From Owenia fusiformis (lineage: Eukaryota > Annelida > Polychaeta > Sabellida > Oweniidae), in the NCBI GenBank assembly GCA_903813345.2, contig CAIIXF020000001.1, forward strand, positions 54,703,885-54,767,884: a stretch of 64,000 nt of DNA. Reading direction: 5' to 3'. The translations under genes were made by a program, and so were the position numbers. Shown piece by piece: positions 35,430 through 50,400 of the stretch (the stretch's first letter is position 1; every line of letters starts with the position of its first letter). The notes under the pieces were generated by a model. That model worked only from the letters and a program-made list of their open reading frames with translations, was not told where the DNA came from and ran no database searches.

Positions 35430-38400
35430 ATGGCAATCAAGAGTGCGTTTCCTGATGTCTTTATTCCGGATGAGTCCCTGGCTGAATTCGTTTTTGATAA
35501 AGCACGCGATTATGGAGACAGAACAGCACTGGTAATTAGGATGTCTCATTAACATGGTGCAATAGTTGTTGGATTTAAAGTTGTAGGCCTACACAAATCA
35601 TTTTACTCGATTAAGATATATTTATGCTATCGTACCGTATAAAGGCCACACTTTACGATGGTGAACCATCAATACTTCCAAAAGTTCATTTTATCATGAT
35701 ATCATCGATATAAAGTCAGCAAGTGTCTGTTTTCGCGGCAAAACTGATCTCATTTTCAGAGCAGAATTTTTACGTCACGTGACGTGTGTGGTTGAAACAA
35801 ATTGCCGCGAAATACGATTTTGTAAATAAAAATGTAATCCTGGCTTTATATCTTAATATACCGTGTTTTGTTTGAAAATTTCACAAGCTTTGTAGTCAAA
35901 ATAACAAAAGGGATGTTACATGTATTTGTGCTAAAAACAAGATAATAAGAGCTTCCTAAAATTGGTTTTAGTACAACTTTAAGAAATCTAGCATTTTGAG
36001 CATTATGAACCAACGTTCTGGCCAGCATTGTGGTATAACTCCGCCAAAAGTAGTGCGAATGTTTATGGCTTATAAGGTTCCTCATCCATTTAAGGTGGTT
36101 CTGCATGTTCGGCATATGTTTTCTAACATATAACTTACATTCGATTCATTGTCTAAATCTTTCGGATTGCAAAGATATACTTAGATTTTTGGCTACTGAG
36201 CATTGATAAATATTCTATAGCCAGGTATAAAAAGATAAAGGTCAGTGACCTACATTTAATACTTTTAAAAAGTAGGTCAATGATTTAATCTTCATGCATT
36301 GGCATTATTCACCCGCATGATAATCTAGAGTATACACTTATGTACAAATGATATGTAGACTCAAATGATATGTAGACCGTGTATGGATTGTAAGCTAGTG
36401 ACAAACAAGCAATAACAAATTAATTCTTGATTGATATGTATCACATTTCCATGTGCCCCTTTATATCATAAATATATATCTAGAATACGCATATCAAAAT
36501 CAACATATGTTCATTAAAAATATTTGTTAAGTTTTGTTGTGAAAGAGCTGAACTACACTAGCATCTTGAATTCTGAGTTTTAGTATTTTTTGTTCATTTT
36601 ATTCGTCCTTTAAGGTCAATGGCACGACGGAAGAAATTGTTACTTACTCTCAATTCCGACAGTATGTTATTGCTATAGGCAGTGGTTTACTGAGACATGG
36701 AGTGAAACAGGGAGACATAGTTGCCATGTACAGCACTAATAGTCCGGAGTTTGCCATGATGTTTTTTGGAGCATTAGCTATGGGTGCGACTGTTACTATG
36801 GTAAACCCATTGTATACAGCAGGTACGTATTAGGTACGAAGCAGGCAATATATTTGTTTGTTAAATATTTAATTGTTTGTACTTGAGATATGGTTACACA
36901 AACAGTTTAGCACCAGTTAAGCTTAATTGAGACTTTAAGCAATGCACATAATATCGAACGGGAAACATGTACGTATAAATCGCCCTATACAAATACATGT
37001 AATTTTTCACATAAAACAATCGTTCGGTCACAGTGTTTACTTAGTCCGTTACTTAGACTGCACATCATCGTGAACTATGCCATTGATGGTTATACAGCTG
37101 GTTTTCTATGATACATATTTTAAACATGTTCGTTTCGTAAGATATTTGAAGGCTAAAACATGTTTGACGTACACCAACTTGAAATTGCAAATCTACCGTT
37201 CAAAACACAGATCTGAAACTGATCGGGAATCTGAAGTGGGCTAAGTAGCGCTTGTTTTGTATGCGCGCTACAGTATCTGTATTAATTCATTGGCTTTGCC
37301 GTCACGGTTGCGTTGGGGAAAATATCGCTAGCTTAAACTCTCAACTATCTCGTATAGCGTGAAAACAGTTTCAGTAACCATTAAATTTATTTTCAGGGAC
37401 ATATATTTGTGTTTAACCCAAACCCAGGTTGTTTTGGCTGTATTGAAATATATCAAAGAATAGCATATTTTGTAGATGAACTTGAGAGGCAATTAAATGA
37501 CAGTACAGCTTCGTTCATCTTTACAAACGGTGAGCTTTCTCACAACGTACGCAAAGCTGTGAAACAAATTCCAACAATGAAGGTAATCACCCTCATTTAT
37601 TAACGTGAGAATGCACTTAGTATTTTGATCGCAAGCAAACTGTTTTCTAGCAAATTAAACAGTATGTTAGCAACGCGGAAAATGAACCGATGGGAAAAAG
37701 TACATTATCCCAACCAATGTGTCTGAAATGAGGTTGAGTTATACACACGTTACAGTTTGTTTAAGGAAAAATATTACCCGTAGTACTTGCAGACAGTAAA
37801 GATAAATGCAATGTCTCCAAAAGGTACTCCCCTGTAATATTCTATACACAGACAAATAAGCAAGCATACATACATGTACATATATGTATGAGCGTTCCGG
37901 GAAATTATTTACTACAGAAAATGTACGCAAATGTTGACAAAAACGGAAGAATAAATGAGAATGTGTCTTTGAAAATAGGCAAGTCCAGCATGTACAATTA
38001 ATTTGCCTTCATATGATTCTATGAATATCACAGGTTCCGCAAAATGAATCGTAGCCAACGAATACCACGATATACAGTGACATTGACATGCCAAAAATGT
38101 CTGAATTTCTAGTTCGTGTTAGTGCCACCACTAGGGAGTGGCACATGTTGGTGAAATAATGGTATAATAATGGTAATATATAATATAGAATGTGTTCAAT
38201 TATTTTATATTCTGTACTTCGGAAAGAAACTTTATTTCATGTTAGGTGATGATGTAAATAGACAAGATGCGAGTATAAATAATCTTGAATTTCGTCAAAA
38301 TTACATCTAGAAATATGGTTTTGAAAATAGTTTATCATCTTTCAAAATTTAATTTTCTTTGAAAATGTGACATGTTGTAAAACCACAAAAAGTAAAATAT

Positions 38401-41400
38401 ATTTTCTTGTGTTGGGCAGATAATATTTTCCTTTACTGGACATATTTTAATTTGTATAACTATAAGATACATAAGGGTAATACTGTAATATGAAAAGTAA
38501 ACCACTGAAACTGATGAATATTCAAAGGAGTGGTATCGATATGGAGAACTTTTTGAACACACGTTTCTCTTAAACCAGTCATAAAAATAATCTAAAATTT
38601 AACACATCGTCAATTTAATGGTCATCTTTTGAATGGTAACAATATAATTTGAAAAATATATATATACTTTCATCTATATTGTTTTAAAAAACACATCAAA
38701 CACTTGTTTTGTTCTTGGTATCATGTTTCCAGAGTGAAATGAAACATCTTTCCGAACCTCGTTGGAACAAAACGACATAAACACAACATGTTTAGGTCTC
38801 TCAATAGTGTAATTGTACAAAGGAAATTTTGGTTGATTTTAAAAAAGTATCTTGTTAATGAAATAAAAGGTTTATCTTGATTTTTTCTATTTTGGGGGAT
38901 TTTGTTTTAATTTTTTTTAATACTTTTTTAAAATCAACCAAACATTTCTTTGTATAACTATAATATTGAGAGGTCTAAAAACATGTATTGTTCCAACAAG
39001 GTTCGGAAAGACATTTTATTTCATTCTCAAGAATTGGTAGAATGGAGCAATTGTTTATGTTAAAAAAACAAAAAATGTTAACAAAAACAGTTATATAAAA
39101 TATTTTAAAATAATTTTCGCATTAAATTGTTGTCAATCAGTCAACATTACATAAAATACCGTGTTTTTACAGAATGTTCTCAATGATTGGTTTAAGAGAA
39201 AACCATTGTTGAATTCAGTTCTCCATATCGATACCAATCCTTTAAGGGAACTTTGTAATACCCTGTCATGTTAATTCCCCAAAATCAGCCACCTGGTGGC
39301 GAAACTGGTAACTACCTTCTACTTACCTGAGTAATTGGGGCACGATCAATTTTATGTAGATGGACAGGTGAAACAGTTTTAACAATTTCAAAGATATTTA
39401 AACCTCACTTATAAGAACTATCTTAGATATTTTAGTGAACATAGGGCCTATGCAATTTGACTGTAGACGCGCCTAAATAAATAAATGAATAAATAATTGA
39501 AAATATAATATACATTTGTGTGCTTGATCAACACGTAACTTTGTTCCTCGGAAATGTATGTTGACATTTCATCGTATGGTATGGTTAGCAGGCCTTTTCT
39601 TAACCCAAAATAAAAAGTATGGCAATATGTTGCTTGAATAAATCATTTAGTAGTGGCTATTATTAATACGAATGTGACAGAAATTGCGCGAACCGTTGAA
39701 TTTTGTAATTATATTGCAATTGAGTATTCAAATAACTTTATCAACGACAAACAGTGGATGGTATCAGCCAAACCCTGTTCCTGTTTTTGCGACTTCGACA
39801 TGATAATCCATGGTTTGAATGTTAATCGGTAAATGTTGTCGCACATTATGGAATCAATTAATTGCTTCAACTGTTAATACCAGTTGATATATAAAGGCAA
39901 ATAAGGGGCAATATTTGAAAATCAAAAGATGAAAAGTCAGATGAAACACAGACAAATACAACAGTTACAGTATATTTGAAAAATGATTTTTTTTAGAAAT
40001 TAATTAAATGAAACAAACAGCTGAAAGTTGCACTCCACATACGAATACTTTCGTACTATAGCCCTATAGGGTGAATCTACAAATCATGTTTTCTGCAATT
40101 GTCTTGTTCATTTTGAAGATACTTGACAAGATACAAAACTTGATATGCTCTCCCTGGAGATAACTGATAGTAATAGTTCGAATTGTATATTTGATTAAGG
40201 CAATATTCTCCCTGGGATTATGTGAAGGATTTATTGCATTCCAAAGCCTATGTGAAGATGACGGGAGTCTCCTTGATGCACCTCGTCACATGCCTTCGAG
40301 CAGCGTTGCGGTTCTACCATACTCAAGTGGCACAACCGGTCTCTCAAAAGGAGTTATGTTGACCCATCGGAATCTTGTTGGAAATATACTGCAATATAGG
40401 AAAGTATCCTTATCTAGATAATAAGGACTTAAAGTCGTCAGTTTAGCCAATATTATGACGGTTAAATGGTATAACAGTGCAGACAAAAACAAATGATTCT
40501 TTTTAATCGAATGTTAAGACTTCATGTGTTTTGAAAGGTTGTGGAAAATATGAGACCCTTACGTTGTACATCAAACTCTCCTTATACCTCATTCATAACC
40601 AGAGGTATTAAATGATTCGACATGTTCAAAGATACCAATTATAAACTTACATTTTTTAACCTTCAAATTCAGTTTATGGTGTGTCAAAATGCTCAAAATA
40701 TATGAATTATTGCTAATCAGATTGAATTGGGGAGATTGATGCATGATGGCAGTTTGGAAGTCAGATATCCTCGTTTTTCAAAATAACTGTTATAATGGTT
40801 TATCCGCCATCTTATTAAAGTAAAGCTATGTTTCAGCTATAACCAATTCGTGGTTGATCCGAAACCTCATGCGGACGTAATGCTTGGCCTGCTACCGTTT
40901 TTCCACAGTTTTGGGATGACAGCAACCATGTGCGTTGGTATGGCACTCGGGGTGAAGGTCGTTACCATGGCGAAATATGAACCACAGAGAATGCTTTACT
41001 TAGTGGAAAAATATAAGGTAAATTTAGTATATGCCCGGGTAAAGTTTAATTGGGTGATATTGCAAGTCACCAGTATTCAAGGTGTAAAATCTAAAAAATG
41101 TTAAAAGCGTAGTATTGTTGCTGTCATTAAACAAAAACGTTGTGTTTTAGAGGCATTGACAGTTAATAGGGAAATAATGAAATTGCTAAATTGCCTATAT
41201 TCTTATAGCTTACCAATTTAAAGTAATACAGTATACAATTATTGACCTCTCCAGAGGTTTACTGTCAAAATTATATCCCGAGACTGTAAACCGAGACCTA
41301 TCTTAGATTTTTCTGACCCTTGAAGTTGACTTGAAGTTGGATCCAGACCCTCGAGACGTTCATGTTGTATTTCAGTATATCGGCAGTAAGTTCACTCAAT

Positions 41401-44400
41401 GGAGTCAAATTACTCTCCTGGGCGAAGTCCACTAAATAGTATGCGCCAAATCGCTTCCAAAGTGGCTTAGTTAGTCTAAACCGATGTTGAGGTAGATTAC
41501 TAAGAAGTGGCCCATTGTCATTATAGATTGGTTCATTGACTTTTCATTTTCACTTGTCTGCAGTTAAAAAGGTGACACGAAAGGGCTAAACGGCTTGCCC
41601 CAAGGTGCAACCGTCAAAAATATGTGTTTGAAAAAAATCATGTTTTTCAAATAATAGCAGTGAGTATATGAAATAGGAGGCATATTTGATATTGATATGT
41701 ATGATAGTCTATTTGGGTGTGGTCATTTTTATTAAAAACAATAATGGTGAAGAATTATATATTGCTGACCTTGAAATGCTATTTTAATTCAAAAGTCACT
41801 GTTGCTAATGATAATATTCCTATTTTACTTATTCAATGTTTTGTAAATGTTTCAATTACCATTATTTTAATTTTTGGCAAAGTAAATAATTATAGGGGTC
41901 ACACAAGGATCAACTTTATTTACGACTTTTTCATATTTAGTGATGATTTAAAAAAATAATAAGTATAACACAATTTTATTTGTTAAATATTAAATAAAAT
42001 GATGGTATTGTGTTTGTTTCATTGTTTCAACTAAAAATCGCAATTCATTGCTCTTGCTCTTAGAGCTGCATGCCATATACCAGTACAAAAAGTCTTCAAT
42101 AAAGTTGATCCTTGTGTGAGCCCTATGATTATTTACTTTGCCAAAAATGAATATAACGATTATTCAGATATATAAAAATCCTTTAATAGGTTAAATAGGA
42201 ATACAATGATTGACTTTTGAATAAAAAGGCATTATACATGTACACATATATGTAGTTGTTGCAGTAAAATTACCACACCAAAGTGGACTATCTTTCCATA
42301 TTAATATCAAATGGGCCTTCTATTTGCATTTTACTGAAATTATTTGTAACAAAAGTTTATTGTGGTAAAGCAGGCTGTGATTTTGATACTTTTTTAGCTT
42401 GCAGACAGTGATCATCTTGAGAGAGAGAGACAACATCTTGTAGTAATGGGTGTAACAGTGATGAGGCAGGAATTGATTTTATAAATGCAACTTTTGACAA
42501 TTCCATTCTTGATGGTTTATCTAACAGTTAGCCATTTTGTCCAACATTCTGCTTGGACGCCAAATTAAAAGATACCGATTTGCATCACATCAGTGAGTGA
42601 TACCTGTAGCAGCTGCACTAGACTGATATGCAACAAGATATATGTGAGCTTTCATTGCAACATTTACATTTAGAACAGTTTTACTTAGTCTGATAGAAAA
42701 TTAAATAATTGAAGTATATTTCTTTGAGTTTATTCAATTTGAACATTACTTCTACAATACAGATACCTTCGTTTTGAAACATTAGCAACAATTTTATTTT
42801 TAAACGGTCAGTTTTCATTTTTGTTCATAAAAAGTGTATTCTACAAAAGTCAAGGTCATTTCAAGGTAAATGTCAATATTTAGGTAGTTGGCTTTTTAAG
42901 ATACCTGGCCGTTGATTTGACCCTCAACAACCAATGATTAGGTAACCTGAAGTCAAGGTTTGAATGGATCAAGGAAATTTCAAGGTCAAAGGTCAATATC
43001 TAGCAAGTCGATGTGAGAACAATCGTGACCTTTGCCGACCAATGATAAGGTGATTTAAAGCTGATTTCAGAGTCAGAGGTCAATATCTAAATATTTGGCA
43101 TTTTGGGGATGCTGCTTCATGTGAGGACCCATTGATATGTGTTCTGAGGTCAAGGTCATTCCTACAAGGTCAAAATCTCTGTATTTGGCGTTTTGAGGCC
43201 CTGGGGGCTGCTATAACCCTTGGCAACTCATGCTAAGGCGACATGAGGTCAAAGTCAATATCTATGGTTCAAAATTATAGTAAGGTCAAAGGTCAATATC
43301 TAGGTAGTTGGCTCGTTTGAGGCTACACTGACATTTGATCACCAATGATAAAGTGACCTGAGATCAGTGTCATTGTTATAGGTCGAGGTCAGAGATCAAT
43401 ATCTAAATATTTGGCGTTTTGGGCGGCTGCTGCACTTGACTCCATTGAAACGTGACCTGAGGTAAAGGTCAATCTAAGGTCAAATTTCAATATCTTAGTG
43501 TTTGGCGTTTAAAGGCCACAGGGGCTGCTGTCGTGATGTGACCCTTGGCGACTCATGATAAGGTGACATGAGGTCAGTCATCATTTAATGGTTCAATTCA
43601 AGATCATCTCAAGGTCAAGATCAGTATCTAGGTTTTGGTGTTTCAAGGCACTCGGGGATGCTGTGACGCTTGGTGACCCATTACTAGGCGACTTGGGGTC
43701 AAAGTCATAACTGATGTGTCATGTCAATTCAAGGTCAAATGTCAATATCTAGGTATTAAGCCTTTTAAGGCCTTTGGGCTAGTTCATCTCATGCATCAGA
43801 AAAGGTCAAAAGTCAATAGCCAGGTATTTGGAATTGTATTTAAGGCCATGTCGGGCTGCTGTGACCGACTCGAACAGTAGATAGCTAGTATTATTAGAAA
43901 GATACACAAGCATATGGCGGGAGGGTGGCAAAATCGTCTATTTACTTTAATATGCAAATATGGCACTCTGTAAGGACCCGAGGGTTCCTTCGGGGAGTTG
44001 CGTGGTAACGCTCTGTGTGGGAACCAAACCTAGTACCTTCTAGTCTAGATTCTGATGCTCTACTGCCTGAACTAGCAGCCACGTTACAATTCCATTAAAA
44101 AGAAAACATGGACCGATATTGTTTTGTTTAGATAAATATGTCAAATCAATTTTCTACTTCAATTCGGTTAGAGCAATATATTTTTTCAATTGACATTTCA
44201 AAAGTAATAGTCGATCATTTCTGTTTTATCATGTCAATTTTAATAAAATTTGCCAATTCGAAGTAAAATTATAACAGAAGAGAGGTTATCCAAATAGACT
44301 GCACTCAGTAATCTTCAGTCAAGCTAACGAAATTTTTCATGAAAGAGTTACTTTCTGTTGTGGTTCTAAATTGAATAAGTATAAGCAGGTGCGTTTTCAA

Positions 44401-47400
44401 AAATGCAAATTTAAAGCAAATTTCGCAAAATTTAGTTATTGATATGTAGAGATAGTCCATTAGGGTATGGTTATTCTCTTAAAAACAATTATGGTACAAA
44501 TTTGGTACTTCTGAATATATAATGCTTTTTTATTCAAAAGTCAATTATATTATTCTTATTTTGACTATCAAATGGTTTTTATATATCTGAATAATCATTA
44601 TATTAGTTTTTGGCAAAGTAAATAATAGTAGGGATCACACAAGGATCAACTGTATTGACGATTGGTCTTACTGGTATATGCCCTGCCGCTCTAAGATCAA
44701 GAGCAATGAATTGTGATTTTCAGTTGAAACAAGGAAACAAACACAAAATCATTTTTTTGTTTAACATTTAACAAATAATTTTCTGTTAAACGTAGTAATT
44801 TTTCAAAACATCACTAAATATGAAAAAGTTGTAAATAAAGTGGATCCTTGTGTGACCCCAATTATTATTTACTTTGCCAAAAATGAATATAATGGTTAGT
44901 GTAATATATAGAAAACATTGAATAGGTAAAATAGGAATATAATTAATAGCAACCGTGACTTTTGCATTAAAATGGCATTTTAATGTCAGAAATGTATAAT
45001 TCTTCAATATTATTGTTTTTAATAAAAATGACCACATCCAAATGGACTATCATACATATCAATATCAAATTTGCCTCCTATTTCATATACTCGCTGCTAT
45101 TATTTGAAAAAAAAGATTTTTGTCAAACTCATCTTTTTGATGGTCGCACCTTGGGGCAAGCCGTTTAGCCCTTTCGTGTCACTTTTTTGAGTGCAGACAA
45201 GTAAAAATGAATAGTCGATGAACCAATCTATAATGACTATGGGTCAAATCATAGTAACCTACCTCAACATCAGTTAATGGGATTTTCTGGAGTTTTGGCG
45301 CACACTAAAAAGCTTTGTACAAAGTTTTAGATTTTTCATCGTATTTTGACTGTCTTTACTCTCTAAGAGACTAATAATATCCTCATCTTCAACATTTTTG
45401 AAACGGCTAGTGCTAGCGGCTGCCATTTTATCGTCTGATAATGACGTCATTTTAGTGGAATGCTGGGAATATTATTCACCGGCAATGCATTGCGCGGTGT
45501 ACAGTTAAAATTATTCACCGCTCGTTGACCAATCAAAATCGAGTATTTCAACTGAGGTACTAACAAAACAGATTAGATGTTAGTTCAACCTATATACAGT
45601 ACATAATAAATACTGAATCCCAAATCACAATGGTAACATCGTTTTACTGACCTTAGTTGTGTTTTGGCCTTCACAGTTCAGCGTTATCAACAGAAGATAA
45701 AACTCGAATACGTTGTTGGGGATTCCCTAGTCAACGTTCGTGTGATAATATTCAGAACGAGGCTATGACCTGTGAGTTATTGCAATGGAGAGGTTAGGAT
45801 ACTTTTTTAATATGTTCCACTTGTTTCTGACGGTTTTCTAAACAATCACTAAATCTCTTTCTTGCAAAAGAATAACTATTATATCAGAAACACATAATGA
45901 ACACACGACACATAATTGTGTAACTACTATGTACAAAATACGAAAATAAAGATTTTCAAAAGTAGGTCAAATTTTCTACCAAGTGTACATGTAATATGCA
46001 AGATTGCTCTGAACGAAATGCAAGAAAGTGTGAAACAGACCTAGATTGCCGACGTCATCAAGGTTAGTGCACAATCTGAACTGAACGATGAGAAATCAAA
46101 TTCAATGTACCCATTTTAATATGAGAAATCTCCGATATCCTTCAGTAATATGGGTTGAATATATCCTAGTATCAATGTAAAGAAGGAATTATTTTTGCAC
46201 AGCAGCACATGATGAATCACCCCAAGGGGTGCTCTCAATTCTATACCGTATAATATATATACATGTATATGTTGTGTTTGATATGACATTATGAGGAAAT
46301 TAATCTAAGTGAATGTGGTTATAAACATTAAGTGTAAGAAATAAAATACACATCGCACATGTGCCAAACTAATGAAAATGAATGCTCTGGATTGTACACA
46401 TTCTCCCTCTGAATTGAATATTAACTCTCATTTCCTCACTCATAGTTTATATATTCTAATAATTTTTTTTCATTTGAAGCCAGCTCATTCTTAACAAAAC
46501 TAATTCTCCTATTTTGAATTGTACTTTCTCCATTTCTATGTGCATCCGCCTGTTTTGGGGTTGAGAATTCAAGAGGTGAGGGAGTGAATAGAACAGCCAA
46601 CTTGACAGCCAATGACTCAGATGCGCGTAGATAGTTACCAGTTTAACTTGAAATAATGAAATTGGTGTAATCCAAAATTGACACTATGTACTGATTAGCT
46701 TGAATTTTACACACCTTTTATATAATCATGAATAATCCATGAAGTACTAGAACATTTTAGTACAATTATATGTTGACATTTTAAAGTGGATAGAAACATA
46801 AAAAGTATAAAATGCACGAACGATAAAAGTTTGTTGGATTCAATTATCTAGTTTATTTGAATAGATATATAAAGGATATGTTACAAGTTTTGAGGGATAT
46901 CATTTCTATTCATGAATGGATATCGAGCATTTCCACGACGACGACTGGGCGCGAGAATAAGCGATATCCACGTATGGACAACCATGATTACCCGAGAAAG
47001 TCATTGGATATCGCAATTATCCTATGGATCCTAAAATGTTACTGCGCGCTAGCTTGAGCTTACATATGTTTACACGTCGTGAAAGTTCACAGTAGATAAC
47101 AAATTTATAAACATCCAAAAACTCAACTATTTATAATTACCGAACAACTGGATTAATTTTGGGAAAGTGATTGCATTGAAATGTGGAAACTCAACTGCAG
47201 GGTATAGGATGAATCAGTTACGTCGTAAGATCGGTTTTGAGGTTTATTCTTGGGAGATGTACAAATCTCCCTTCGGTCCTTACGGTCCCTCAGGCAGATC
47301 TGCATATCTCCCTCTAGATAAACCCCATATCCAAAACCTCCCAGTGCATCCCCTATATATCAGTATATCAGTCGGATAAATTTATCTTGTGTTATCTAAA

Positions 47401-50400
47401 AATTATCTTGTGTTTTTACCATATGAATTTAGTATCCATTCAGATAAATCCATTTAATATATTTTTATTTTAGACCTAAGTTGATTTATACTCCAGTCCT
47501 TTCATCAAATTAGCGAAATGCATTCTTGAAATAAAAATGTAACGACAGCTTATGGAATCTGGCCTCAATATACATCTAATTTAGCATTCAGCGAAAATTC
47601 GAAGGACGGTTAGATTCTTACATCTGGCACTCTTAGCTTTCCAAAGGTGTATTTGGAACCTTAGTGCAGAAGATGTAATTTAAAAATCGCTAAGGAGCGC
47701 ATTTAGAGGCTTTATTTTGCTCAAGTATCTTCTTGATAGTGCATGGTATAAATCGGAATCAATGGGAATTTTCAAGGAGACAGTATTCACAAGACACAGC
47801 TTGTGATTATTTTTTAAAGAGCGTTGGCGTTGTTAATACACACTTATTTCGATTTGAAACGTTTGTTGACGCCAATGTCACGCAATCTTTTAGATATAAT
47901 CAATTTACAAAGGGTTCGCGAATTGAACATGCACGCAGAAGGAATGTATACGTCTAATCAGATGTACATGTATGCAAACACAGAATATGGAAACGTGGAC
48001 TAAGAAACGTATTTATGAAATTTAACCCCGATTTGAAAGAAGATAAATTATTTAAACTGTAAAGAAAACGTTACCCGGAACACCGGTGTCAAGGTCAACT
48101 TCCTGGGCCAAAGTCAAAGGCCATCTTTTTATTTAGCGGTTTAATTCATTTTGGGGCAGTTGTGACCCTTGGCGACCCAGTATTAGGTGATCTGAGGTCA
48201 AGGAAATTTTTAGGTAAAATGTCAATATCTAGGTAGTTTGTAATTTAAGGTCCTTGGGCTGATGTGACTCTTGGCGACCCATGATTAGGTGACTAGGTCA
48301 AGGCCAATATCTAAGTATTTGGCGTTTTAAGGCACTTTTTTGAAGGATACTGTCACCCTTGGCGACTCATGATTTGGTAAAATGAAGTCAAAGTCAATGT
48401 TTATGGGCCAAACCAGGCATCTCAAGGTCAAAGGTGAATATCTAGACATTCGGCGTTTCAAGGCCTGTGGACAAGTTCAAGAATCAATCGAGGTCAAACG
48501 ATCAATATTCAGGTATTCAGCATTTTATGGGGAGTGCTGCAATGTATGGGCTGATGTGACCATTGGTGGCCCCCTCAACAACATGTGTCCCCCTGGACTT
48601 ACATCCTTACCGACCAGGGTTCCTATCGATTTTGGTCCGGGGGATAATCATCCAAAGGTTACTGCATTATTACACCGGATTTTTTACAGCTTTCCCTTAC
48701 TTTCAAAGGATCAAGTTGAGAAGTGTGAATCTCACTAAATAATGATTTTAATTTCCATTATCTCCTCTATTCTATGCCTGATAACGGCCTGATAAGGCGA
48801 AAGATAGCTCTAGAAATTGGATGGTTTTGGAACAAAGAGGCGAGCTTCAATAAATTAGCTCCAACCTCTTTAAACCAAGTGGAAATTGACAATATTTATA
48901 TTTATTCTTAAACCATGGAAACTTTTTTATTCCTAGATAACTAGTTCTATCAGTGTCGTATATTTATGGTATTTTAGTTCGAGATGAATATTGAAATACC
49001 ATTGCACGTATATTGATATTTTATTCTAGATAACTATTCTCCAGGCAGTTCCACCTATTGTCCTATTTTTGGCTAAAAGTGAGAGTGTGAGTAAATATAA
49101 CTTATCCAGTCTCCGAGTCATACAGAGTGGCGCTGCACCACTGGGAAGTGATACAGAACAAGAAGTCATGAAGAGGCTGCCTACATGTGTGGTTATACAG
49201 GGTGAGTGTATGGATACTTAAAACAATTGATCACTTCTTCACACTAAGTTTAAATTCCCAAATGAAGTATATTATTTGTAAGAAGACAATCAGATCTCAC
49301 TTTTTATCTAATTTACTCGGATGTCAGGTATGCTTCTGTAGCCAAAACAACAAAAATGTGTGATATCGAACAACCACATCGGATTATAATACTATTTGCT
49401 TTAAAAGCGTCTTTCAAGACATGTTAATGAACAGAAAATCGTTAAACAGTCATTGTTTTAGAATGTTCTTCATACCACCTTTCCCAATTGCAGAAGCAAT
49501 TGCCCATCTGGTTTCACGATGCTGAATGAATTTGCTTTGAAATGTTGTATGCCACATTAAATACATTAGTACAGTTTAGTGATCAGACTGGTATCTAGCC
49601 AACTCGGACCCTAGTTAACTCTGCGCCTAGTCAACTCGGACTTTAGTTAACTCGGACCCAGTTATATTCAATATAAATCAGAGGTATTTTGCTATGTTAG
49701 AGGTGAAAGCAATTAACTTTCAAAATATTAAGAATATTGGATTAGTTTAAGATATAATTTAATTCGAATTCATTACTGAAATCTAGAGGCACTATGCCAT
49801 AGGAAAGCACAATCAAAACCCCTCTGGACTTTTTTGCATGTTGAGTTTCACCACATATATACCCGTCTTCTTACCAAAGAAGAAGTCCCAAATCCCCCTC
49901 TTTCAGTGATAATTTTGCGATTGTGCTGGCCGATCTAATTATTTTCGAAGAAATTAATTCAATCTGAAGTTTGAATATACCGGGAAAATCCTCCTGTTAT
50001 CTGATTGGTCGTTGAATTTGTTTATCATAAACCTGATTGGCTGTCTGTTTCAAGGCGCTTCTGTGACTCAATGGGGATTCCCCTCGCTAGTCGAGGAATC
50101 GATTGTGTTTAATTCTGGAGTTTGGTTGTTCTGTTGATTATTTCCGATATTTCGGCAATAATATACCCAAAAGTTATTCTCAAGATATATCCATGGTATG
50201 TGAGATATTATATGAGCAATAATAATAGGACATCATTGATTGTCTGGGGGAGTCACCTATGGCATAATGCATCTTTAAATGATGTTTATTTAATGAGTGG
50301 GGAATTTGAAATATCATTTGATTTGATACTTTAATCTTTTACTTTCATTAAGGAATTCCTTAAAAATCATGGGCTTTCAATTTATTTAACATGTTTATCC

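Noticed and set aside
41717-45037. Hydrophobic 80-codon frames in element J
   Set aside because: They arise from the AT-rich fold-back repeat. No homology, no start context, inverted copies of the same DNA.
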